The notes under the pieces were generated by a model. The model searched no databases and was not told the DNA's origin. It saw nothing but the letters and a program-made list of their open reading frames with translations. From Myxococcaceae bacterium (lineage in GTDB: Bacteria; Myxococcota_A; Polyangia; Polyangiales; Ga0077539), in NCBI GenBank assembly GCA_004297725.1, contig SCUS01000154.1, forward strand, positions 1-64,000: a stretch of DNA of 64,000 bases, written 5' to 3'. Of this stretch, positions 16,707-24,046 are shown in pieces. How positions within the stretch are numbered: the first letter of the stretch is position 1; the number at the start of each line of letters is the position of its first letter. A program made the position numbers and the translations under genes.

Positions 16707-18379
16707 GTCGGCGCCACCACGCGCAGGAGGCACTGCGCGGCGGGCAGCGACCAGACCTCCAGGGTTCCGTCGTCGGAGACGAGGGCCACCCGGTCGCCTC
16801 GCGGCGTGGCGGTGGCGTAGCGCACCGGGCGGTCGACGACGAAGAGCCGATCGACGGAGACGCCGGTGACCCTCCGCAGGGTGCAGCGGTCGGCCGCGAG
16901 GGTGAGCAGCCCGAGCCGGAGAGCGGGGTGCGTGCCGACGGTGAAGCCCAGCACCGTGTCACCGGCCGGAGGCATGGCGGGAGGGCCCGAGCGAGGGGGG
17001 GGCGGGGCGAGGGTTCGGGCCATGCGGTCGAGCACGGTGCGCAGCGGGGTGGAGGCGGAGACGAGCGACTGGAGGGCGGCGAGCGGAGCGGCCGCCAGCA
17101 CCGTCGCCCGAAGGGGCTGCAGGCCGATGAGGCGAGAGGCGCCGTCGAGGAAGGCCAGCGTGGGGGACTGAAGGGCGTCGCCCGAGGAGGTCACCTCGGC
17201 GCGGGCGAGCAGCGCGGGGCGCGTCGAGGGCTGCCACGCCGAGGGGTCGTCGAAGGGTCGCCGCGAGGCGCCGGCGCGGAAGACGTCGCCGTGGGTGTCG
17301 TGCACATGGAGCTCGCCGGCGCGCTCGGAGACGATCACCAGGCGACGGCGGGTCCAGGCCAGGGCGATCGGGTGGCTGCCGCGCTCGAGGGCATAGCGGA
17401 GGTAGCGCCCGCGCTTGGGCGAGGGGGTGTCGGGGACCGTGTAGACGGTGATGCTCTCGCCCGCGTCGACGAAGGCCACCTTGCGCCCATCGGCCAGCAG
17501 GATCGGCGGGCTCACCGGGCGAGCGACGCCGGGGGTGCGGGCGAGGCGCTCCGGGGGCACGGGCTTCGGCGGAGGAGCGACGCCGCCGCGAAGGAGCTGG
17601 AGGCACTCGGGCTCGGGAGGGAGGTCGAGGCGCAGCGAGCGACGGTGGGCGCCTCGGACGATGGTGAGGTCGAGCGCTCGGGCGCCGGGCTCGAAGACGT
17701 CGCCGAGCTCGATGCGCCCCACCGGGGTCTTCACCCCGGCGATGCGTCGACCGGGCGCGATGGTGCCGGGCGGACCGACGATCCAGAGGTCTTCCCAGTC
17801 GGCCCGGCGGGCGCGCTCGAACCAGGCATCGAGGTCCGCCGGCGAGGGCGCGAGGGCCGTGCGTCCCAGGAGGAAGCTCCGCAGCCCCGGTGCGTCGAGC
17901 CCGAGGTGCAGCCCGGCCTTCGCGTCGCCCTTCTCGGGCGGCTGCTGGAGGGTCGCCCAGGCGAAGGTCGCTCCTGCCTCGCGAGCCCGGCGCGCGAGCA
18001 CCAGCAGCGCCGCGAACTGTCCGATGCGAGGGCCTCCGAGCTGCATCGGCCCCGGGTCGAAGAGGGCCACGGAGGTCTTCGCCCTGGCCTCCTCGCGCCG
18101 GGCGAGCTGGTAGAACGCGTGCTCCCCCTGCGCCGCCCTCCGGATGAACTCCTCGGGCAGCACGTCGGCCAGGGCCCACTCGGAGAGCACCAGGCGGTCG
18201 TAGGGGCCTCGGAGCGAGAGGCCCTCGAAGCCGTCGGGCACGCCGCTGCCGGTGCGGGCCCGGGCTCGCAGCGGACCGACGGCCAGCGCGAGCCTGTCGA
18301 GCCACGGACCGAGCGTGGGCCCGAGCTCCGGGGGGAGCAGGCCCAGCAGCGGGGCCCACGGCGAGTCGGGGGCGATCAC
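16703..18379 (-). CDS. vWA-like plus beta-propeller protein of a MoxR ternary system
   Basis: A 558-residue protein starting at GTG 18379, which overlaps the preceding TGA as GTGA. Residues about 55-205 look like a von Willebrand A-type Rossmann fold (D-R-L-V-L-S, then T-S-V-A-L-F-D-P-G, then a helix, then A-T-F-A-W-A-T-L, then W-E-D-L-W-I-V-G-P), but the metal site D-x-S-x-S is not intact (D-P-G-P). Residues about 300-558 carry repeated beta-propeller strand patterns ending in D-G-T-L-E-V-W-S-L. In MoxR-vWA systems the vWA protein is the partner that receives or presents clients to the AAA+ ring. Its stop overlaps the start of the bpX6-like gene. Confidence 0.72.
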   Translation of the reverse strand: MIAPDSPWAPLLGLLPPELGPTLGPWLDRLALAVGPLRARARTGSGVPDGFEGLSLRGPYDRLVLSEWALADVLPEEFIRRAAQGEHAFYQLARREEARAKTSVALFDPGPMQLGGPRIGQFAALLVLARRAREAGATFAWATLQQPPEKGDAKAGLHLGLDAPGLRSFLLGRTALAPSPADLDAWFERARRADWEDLWIVGPPGTIAPGRRIAGVKTPVGRIELGDVFEPGARALDLTIVRGAHRRSLRLDLPPEPECLQLLRGGVAPPPKPVPPERLARTPGVARPVSPPILLADGRKVAFVDAGESITVYTVPDTPSPKRGRYLRYALERGSHPIALAWTRRRLVIVSERAGELHVHDTHGDVFRAGASRRPFDDPSAWQPSTRPALLARAEVTSSGDALQSPTLAFLDGASRLIGLQPLRATVLAAAPLAALQSLVSASTPLRTVLDRMARTLAPPPPRSGPPAMPPAGDTVLGFTVGTHPALRLGLLTLAADRCTLRRVTGVSVDRLFVVDRPVRYATATPRGDRVALVSDDGTLEVWSLPAAQCLLRVVAPT

Positions 18380-18849
18380 GGCGAGGGGCTCCGGGCGAGG
18401 AGGGCCCGTTCGAGGGGGCGGGCCTCGGCGAGGGAGCACGCGAGGGTCTCGCCGCGGAGCGAGGGCCAGAGGGCGAAGGGCGGGGCGAGGGGGGCGAGCC
18501 TGGCGGCGAGGGCGCGCTCCAGCAGCCCGATCGGCACGGTGGCGTCGAGCGCCGTGGGGAGGAGCAGCGTGGGCGCCTCGGGGCAGCGGCCCAGGTAGAT
18601 CAATCCGTCGATCCACGGGAGCTTCGTGGCCGCGCCGAGGAGGATGATCCGGTCGGCCGAGGCGACGCCCCGCAGCTCGGAGAGGGACCCGTCGGGGAGC
18701 GAGAGCAGGCGGAGGCGCAGGGCGGCGGCGACGGGGCCTTCGGCGGCGAGGGCGGTGACGGCGCGGGGCGCGGCGCGGGGCTGCCAGCCGAGGGCGACGG
18801 CGTCGCGGTCGGCGGGGGGCGCGTCGGGGGCCGCGCGGTAGGGCGACAC
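18376..18849 (-). CDS. Small bpX-family protein of a MoxR ternary system (bpX5-like)
   Basis: A 157-residue protein. It contains W-I-D-G-L-I-Y-L-G-R-C-P-E-A-P-T-L-L-L-P-T, a segment I associate with the bpX5 domain of MoxR-vWA-beta-propeller systems. The subtype is from memory and unverified. GTG 18849 lies one base after the MoxR stop codon, and its own stop overlaps the next gene's GTG, so all four genes are translationally coupled. It has no signal or membrane segment. In the known systems such small proteins accompany the AAA+/vWA pair as adaptors; the exact role is not known. Confidence 0.65.
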   Translation of the reverse strand: MSPYRAAPDAPPADRDAVALGWQPRAAPRAVTALAAEGPVAAALRLRLLSLPDGSLSELRGVASADRIILLGAATKLPWIDGLIYLGRCPEAPTLLLPTALDATVPIGLLERALAARLAPLAPPFALWPSLRGETLACSLAEARPLERALLARSPSP

Positions 18850-18850
18850 G

Positions 18851-20041
18851 TCAGCTGCGCCAGGTGTCGAGGGCCGCGAGCAGCCTCGGTCGCACCGCCG
18901 CCAGCTCCGACGGAACCGACCCCGGCGCGAAGCCCGCGTCGATCTCCCGGAGCATCCCTTCGACCCGGAGGCGGAAGCCCTCTCGAGGGTCGGGGGGGCT
19001 CACCTGCGGGTCGCTCGCGAGGTCGGCGGGGGGGGAGTCCGGGCCGCGGGCGAGGAGGGTCTCGGCGTCCGCGGCGAGGCGTCGGGCGCGGGCGAGGGGG
19101 CCCGCGGAGGCGTCCTCGGCGGCGGCGCGCAGGGCGCCGTTGCGGCTGCGGGCGAGCACGTCGCGGAGGACATCGCGGGCGGTGGCCTGCTCCTCCCGGG
19201 TGGGGACGGCGGTGAGCAGCGGCCAGAGGTCCTCCTCGGTGGCGACGGTGCGCCCGGCGAGGACGGCCGCGGCGGCGACGAGGTGCTGCACCCGGGCGGC
19301 GCGTCGGTCGGAGAGGTTCACCTGGGCGCGGCGCAGGAGGCGGATGGCGTGGGCGAGGGCGGGTCGCACCGGGGCGAGGTCGAGGCCGCGGGCGGCGACG
19401 GCGAGGAGGTCGACGTCGGCCATGCTGGCGGGCGCGGCGGCGGTGGAGGGCGCGTCGGTGCGCAGGCCCCAGGCCCCGGCGAGGAGGTCTTCGAGGCGGG
19501 CGTCGGCGACCGGGTCGAGGAAGGCGCGCACCAGGAAGCGGTCGGCGAAGGGGGCCAGGGCGTCGTCCTCGGGGAGGGCGTTGCTGGCGCCGACGCAGAC
19601 GCGGAGGGGGCAGGCGCGGCGGGTGGACCCGCGGCGGAAGGTGCGCTCGTTGAGGATGGTGAGGAGGGTGTTGAGGATGGCGGTCGAGCCGAGGAAGACC
19701 TCGTCGAGGAAGGCCACCTCGGCCTCGGGGAGCATGCCCGCGGTCTCGATCTCGATGACGCCCTCTCGGAGGCGCCGCAGGTCGACCGGACCGAAGAGCT
19801 CGCCGGGCTCGGTGAAGCGCCCGAGGAGGTACTCGAAGTACTGGCCTCCGAGGCAGCGTGCGGCGCGTCGCACGGCCTCGGACTTGGCGGTGCCGGGAGG
19901 GCCGATGACCAGGACGTGCTCGCCAGCGACGGCGGCGAGGGCGACGAGCTCGACGAGGGCCTCGCGCTCGACGAGCCCGCGGCTGGCGAGGGAGAGGGCG
20001 TCACGGAGACGCGCGGCGGCTTCGGGTACGGTGGTGCTCAT
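18851..20041 (-). CDS. MoxR family AAA+ ATPase
   Basis: A 396-residue MoxR/RavA-type AAA+ protein and the first gene of the operon. Walker A is G-P-P-G-T-A-K-S (47-54), followed by the RavA-like block F-T-E-P-G-E-L-F-G-P. Walker B is V-A-F-L-D-E (109-114), then L-N-T-L-L-T-I-L-N-E-R, sensor 1 A-S-N (152-154) and the arginine-finger segment D-R-F-L-V-R (167-172). MoxR ATPases form rings and work with vWA proteins as chaperones or remodelling machines. ATG 20041 is divergent from the DNA polymerase gene. The downstream partners are a small bpX protein, a vWA-propeller protein and a bpX6-like protein, all coupled. The family call is certain; the substrate is unknown. Confidence 0.93.
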   Translation of the reverse strand: MSTTVPEAAARLRDALSLASRGLVEREALVELVALAAVAGEHVLVIGPPGTAKSEAVRRAARCLGGQYFEYLLGRFTEPGELFGPVDLRRLREGVIEIETAGMLPEAEVAFLDEVFLGSTAILNTLLTILNERTFRRGSTRRACPLRVCVGASNALPEDDALAPFADRFLVRAFLDPVADARLEDLLAGAWGLRTDAPSTAAAPASMADVDLLAVAARGLDLAPVRPALAHAIRLLRRAQVNLSDRRAARVQHLVAAAAVLAGRTVATEEDLWPLLTAVPTREEQATARDVLRDVLARSRNGALRAAAEDASAGPLARARRLAADAETLLARGPDSPPADLASDPQVSPPDPREGFRLRVEGMLREIDAGFAPGSVPSELAAVRPRLLAALDTWRS

Positions 20042-20142
20042 TGGGGACGGAGCGAGAGTCCAGCACAGGAAGCGCGCGGACGCGATGGGTGGGGCGTCTC
20101 GCGTGCAGCGCCACCGCGAGTGTGCGACGCATCCCTCCCGCC

Positions 20143-22500
20143 GTGTCGACCGAGCCCGCAGCATCCCCCGAAGACGAGTGGCTCTTCGGCTGGGACTCCA
20201 CCCCCGCCATCGTCTCCGTCTGGGCCGACCCCGACGGCCTCGCCTACGTCTGGCGCCGCACCCCCGCCGGCCTCGTCCGCGACGAGACCCGCTTCCGCCC
20301 GTGGATCCTCCTCGCCTCGCTCTCCGACCTCGCCCACCTCGGCCCAGCGCTGGTCCCCGAGTCGCCCGAGGCCCCGCCCGAGGCCATCACCTTCCGCGCC
20401 CTCCAGGGCCCCGGCGCCCTGCGCTTCGTCGTCTCCGCGCCCTCCGCGCGAGCCCTCACGGCCGCCGTCCTCCACGGCCACGCCCGCCGCACCGGCCGCC
20501 GCCTCCAGCGCCTCTCCGAGCTCGACGAGGGAGCCGTGCTCTCCCTCGCCCCGGAGGAGCAGTACCTCGTCGCCACCGGGCGCAACTACTTCCGCGACCT
20601 CGCCTTCGACGACCTCCACCGCCTCCAGTTCGACCTCGAGACCACCGGGCTCGACCCAGTCCATCACCGCGTCTTCCTCGTCGCCGTGCGCGACAACCGC
20701 GGCCTCGCCACGACCCTCGAAGCCCGAGGCGACACCGACGCCGACGAGGCCGAGCTCCTCCGCGCGCTGCTCTCCCTGGTCCGCGCCACCGACCCCGACG
20801 TCCTCGAGAACCACAACCTCCACGGCTTCGACCTGCCCTTCCTCGCGCAGCGGGCGAAGACACTGCGCGTCCCGCTGCTCCTCGGCCGCCTCGACGGCAT
20901 TCCCCTCCGCCCCCGCCCCGGGCCTCGCGGGCGCACCCGCTACGTCGCCCCCGGCCGCGAGCTCATCGACACCCTCGACGCCGTGCGCCGCCACGACTTC
21001 TCCGCGAGAGACCTCCCTGGCCACGGGCTCAAGGCCGTCGCCCGCCACTTCGGCCTCGCCGGACCCGATCGCGAGTACGTCCCTGGCGCCGAGATCCACG
21101 CGACCTTCCTCATCGACCCGGAGCGAGTGCGCCGCTACGCCCTCGACGACGTCGCCGAGGCCGCCGGGCTCGCTCGCCTCCTCGGCGGCGCGGCCTTCGC
21201 GCTGGCCCGCATGGCCCCTCGCCGCTACGAGCGCCTCGCCGACGCCGGTCCCGCCACCGGGGTGCTCGACCCGCTGCTGGTGCGGGCCTACCTGCGCTCC
21301 GGGGCCGCGCTCCCCGCCCGCTCCGGCGGCGACGGGACGGTGCACACCGGCGCGGCGCTCTACCTCTTCGCCGCGGGCGTGGCGCATCGGGTGGTGAAGG
21401 CCGACGTGGCGAGCCTCTACCCCTCGCTGATGCGCGAGTACCGCATCGGCCCCAGCAGCGACCGCCTCGGCGCCCTGCTCGCCCTCGTCGACCGCCTGGT
21501 CGACCAGCGCCTCGCCGCCAAGGCCCTCGGCCGCTCGTCGCCGCCCGGATCTCCAGAGCGCTACACCGCCGAGGCGCTCTCCGCGGCGATGAAGATCCTG
21601 GTGAACTCGGCCTACGGCTACCTGGGCGCCGTGGGGCTCACCCGCTGCGCCGACGTGCACGCGGCCAACGAGGTGACCCGCCGGGGCCGGGAGGTGCTCG
21701 ACCAGATCTGCCGGGCGCTCGCCGAGCGGGGCGTGACCCTGCTCGAGGGCGACACCGACGGCGTGTACTTCGCCGTCCCCGAAGGCTGGAGCGAGGACGA
21801 CGAGCGCCGCGTGGTGCGCGAGGTCGGGGCGCTGTTACCCGCCCAGGTAAGGCTGGAGTTCGACGGGCGCTACGCCGCGATGCTCTCGCACGAGCCCAAG
21901 AACTACGCGCTCCTCGGCTACGACGGGGCGCTCACGCTGCGGGGCGTGGCCTTCCGGTCGAGCCGCGCGGAGCCCTTCGGGGAGCGCTTCCTCCGGGAGG
22001 CCATCGGCCGGCTGCTGGTGGGCGACGTGGCGGGCGTGCGCTCGGCCTACTCCTCGATGGCGCGCTCGCTGCGACGGAGGGAGCTCGCGACCGCGGAGGT
22101 CACCACGAGGGTGCGCCTCACCCGCAGCCCCGAGCAGTACCTCGCGACGCGCGAGAAGCGGAGGGAACTCCCCTACGAGGCGCTGCTCTCGCACGGCCGC
22201 ACGGAGTGGTCGGTGGGCGAGCGGGTGAGGGTGTACCGCGCCTCGGGCAGGCGCGCGGGGCTGCTTGCCGACGACCCCGAGGGCGAGCGGGTGGAGGGCG
22301 ACGACCCGCGCGACTACGACGGCGAGCACTACGCGAGGCTGCTGAGGGAGAGCTACGCCGCGAGGCTCGCGAGGGCCTTCAGCGAGGAGGGCTTCCGCGC
22401 GCTCTTCGACGACCCCGATCAGCCCTCGCTCTTCTCCCGCATCGACGAGCTCGCACGCCCCCGGCTGACGGCGCTGCTGTCGCCTCCGCAGAAGCCGTGA
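20143..22500 (+). CDS. Family B DNA polymerase with 3'-5' exonuclease domain
   Basis: A 785-residue polymerase. Exonuclease motifs are intact: F-D-L-E-T (163-167), N-H-N-L-H-G-F-D (223-230) and Y-A-L-D-D (332-336). Polymerase motifs are intact: motif A D-V-A-S-L-Y-P-S (421-428), motif B K-I-L-V-N-S-A-Y-G (484-492) and motif C D-T-D-G (537-540). It should therefore be an active proofreading polymerase in DNA repair or lesion bypass, as DNA polymerase II is. At 785 residues it is similar in size to E. coli Pol II. GTG 20143 is chosen because upstream codons overlap the divergent MoxR start and lack family-like sequence; an earlier start at 20041 is possible. A tgtccgc/gcggaca hairpin lies downstream (22566-22582). 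Confidence 0.9.
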   Translation: MSTEPAASPEDEWLFGWDSTPAIVSVWADPDGLAYVWRRTPAGLVRDETRFRPWILLASLSDLAHLGPALVPESPEAPPEAITFRALQGPGALRFVVSAPSARALTAAVLHGHARRTGRRLQRLSELDEGAVLSLAPEEQYLVATGRNYFRDLAFDDLHRLQFDLETTGLDPVHHRVFLVAVRDNRGLATTLEARGDTDADEAELLRALLSLVRATDPDVLENHNLHGFDLPFLAQRAKTLRVPLLLGRLDGIPLRPRPGPRGRTRYVAPGRELIDTLDAVRRHDFSARDLPGHGLKAVARHFGLAGPDREYVPGAEIHATFLIDPERVRRYALDDVAEAAGLARLLGGAAFALARMAPRRYERLADAGPATGVLDPLLVRAYLRSGAALPARSGGDGTVHTGAALYLFAAGVAHRVVKADVASLYPSLMREYRIGPSSDRLGALLALVDRLVDQRLAAKALGRSSPPGSPERYTAEALSAAMKILVNSAYGYLGAVGLTRCADVHAANEVTRRGREVLDQICRALAERGVTLLEGDTDGVYFAVPEGWSEDDERRVVREVGALLPAQVRLEFDGRYAAMLSHEPKNYALLGYDGALTLRGVAFRSSRAEPFGERFLREAIGRLLVGDVAGVRSAYSSMARSLRRRELATAEVTTRVRLTRSPEQYLATREKRRELPYEALLSHGRTEWSVGERVRVYRASGRRAGLLADDPEGERVEGDDPRDYDGEHYARLLRESYAARLARAFSEEGFRALFDDPDQPSLFSRIDELARPRLTALLSPPQKP

Positions 22501-22783
22501 TTGCCGACTCTCAATCGACAAGGGAGTGCCCGATCGGCGCCGGGCAATGCATCCGCTGGCCACACTGTCCGCGACGCGGACACTGCTCCCGGCGTTCATG
22601 GATCGATATCGGAGTCCTTTCCGACAACCGCGTTTGAAGTCCCGTGAAGATGGCGGTGATGGCGGGCTCCGCGATGCAGACATCCCGAGGGAGGGGTGAT
22701 AGGGTGGTCTACGCTCTGGGGAGCGGTCAGGGCCTCCGGGGCGGGGATACGGCGGACTGCTGCCGTTGGATGGGAGAAGAGCG
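22501..22783. other. Intergenic region after the polymerase gene, with a 7-bp hairpin
   Basis: About 280 bases without a gene. A perfect tgtccgc-gac-gcggaca hairpin lies at 22566-22582, without a following T-run. A TAGGGT -10-like box at 22700-22705 could serve the histidine kinase gene with a leader of about 80 bases. GC content is slightly lower than in the genes around it. Confidence 0.4.
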
Positions 22784-23872
22784 ATGGACGCGAAGAGACG
22801 GGAGTCACTCCCGATCGCGAAGCCTACGAACCTCGCTGCGCGCGTGAGGGCGTTCTCCGAGCGGCTGCGCGAGCCGCCGGTCGCTCCCGACGAGGGGGGT
22901 GCCGCGACGGCCATCGCATCGCTGAGCGCCGAGGCGATGGAGAGCCTGAGCCTGCGGCGAGAGGGTCTGCTGGTGGTCGACGACGACGGCGCGGGCCCGC
23001 TGGAGGAGGAGCGACGGCGCCGCCGGGTGGTGTTCGACCTCGCGCCCGAGGCGCGCTTCGTCTCCGACGCCAACGTCGCCGCGACCGTGCCCGCCGACGC
23101 GCTCCAGCGAGCGTTGAAGGAGCGTGAGCAGATGCTCGAAGACAGCCGTCGGCAGTGCAGCGAGCTCGCCACCGCGCAGCGCGAGCGCGACGTCACGATG
23201 GCGGTGCTGGCGCACGAGCTGAGGGGTCCGATGAGCGCGATCCTGGGGTGGACGAGGCTGCTGAGGCACCCTCGCATCGACCCTGAGCAGCGAGAGCGGG
23301 CGCTGGAGGTCATCGAGCAGAACGCGCTCCTGCAGCGGGCGCTGGTCGACGACCTGATGGACGCCTCGCGCCTCCTCGCGCAGCGGGTGGAGATCGAGCG
23401 CCTGCCGCTCGACCTGTCGCCGGTGGTCGGGTGGGTGGTGGACGGCGCGCAGCCGAGGGCGGCGGAGAAGGGGATCACGCTCTCCTGCGAGGTGGCCGTC
23501 GGCTGCGTGGTGCAGGGCGACGGGTGGCGGCTCTCCCAGGTGGTCACCAACCTGCTGGCCAACTCGCTGAAGTTCACGCCCACGGGCGGATCGGTCTCCG
23601 TGACGTTGAGCGCGTCCGACGGGGTGGCGACGCTGCGGGTGGCCGACACCGGGGTGGGCATCGCGCCGGAGCACCTGCCGCGCATCTTCGATCGCTTCCA
23701 CCAGGCGAACCAGTCCCACGACTCCGCGGGGGGCCTCGGGCTGGGGCTCTTCCTGGTGCGGGAGATCGTGGAGATGCACGGAGGGACGGTCATCGGCGAG
23801 AGCCCGGGCGAGGGCCGTGGGCAGGGATCGGTCTTCACCGTGACGCTCCCGCTCTCGACGGACGAAGGGTAG
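22784..23872 (+). CDS. Sensor histidine kinase, soluble
   Basis: A 362-residue histidine kinase without membrane segments. The phospho-acceptor is His144 in A-H-E-L-R-G-P. The ATPase has N box N-L-L-A-N-S-L-K-F, G1 D-T-G-V-G-I, F box F-D-R-F-H-Q and G2 G-L-G-L-G-L-F. A predicted coiled coil (about 105-137, K-E-R-E-Q-M-L-E-D-S-R-R-Q) precedes the H box. The first 100 residues are not a recognised sensor domain. GGGAGAAG precedes ATG 22784. No response regulator lies next to it, so it is an orphan and its signal and partner are unknown. Confidence 0.9.
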   Translation: MDAKRRESLPIAKPTNLAARVRAFSERLREPPVAPDEGGAATAIASLSAEAMESLSLRREGLLVVDDDGAGPLEEERRRRRVVFDLAPEARFVSDANVAATVPADALQRALKEREQMLEDSRRQCSELATAQRERDVTMAVLAHELRGPMSAILGWTRLLRHPRIDPEQRERALEVIEQNALLQRALVDDLMDASRLLAQRVEIERLPLDLSPVVGWVVDGAQPRAAEKGITLSCEVAVGCVVQGDGWRLSQVVTNLLANSLKFTPTGGSVSVTLSASDGVATLRVADTGVGIAPEHLPRIFDRFHQANQSHDSAGGLGLGLFLVREIVEMHGGTVIGESPGEGRGQGSVFTVTLPLSTDEG

Positions 23873-24046
23873 ATCGCGCCGACGCCATCGACGAACGGAC
23901 GCGGCTTGGTTCCCGCGGTGATCGTCGTCTCATCGGGCGCACCCTCGGGCTGAAGAGTCTCGGACGGCGACGATCGGGCCCATGTAGATTCGACCCTTAG
24001 GAGAGCGCCGCGCGCGGTGCGCGGATGTCTCCCCGGGCGGACCATC

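Noticed and set aside
16703..18379. A longer start for the vWA-propeller protein reaching to about 18616
   Set aside because: The upstream residues are Arg/Pro-rich shadow of the small bpX gene in another frame, and the GTGA overlap at 18376-18379 gives a better start.
22566..22582. tgtccgc/gcggaca hairpin as a rho-independent terminator for the polymerase gene
   Set aside because: The stem is short and there is no T-run after it; it is kept only as a note in the intergenic entry.
22636..22650. 15-base match (gaagtcccgtgaaga) to the inverted-repeat element arm, as a third copy of the element
   Set aside because: Flanking bases do not match, and a match of this length is expected by chance in a window of this size.
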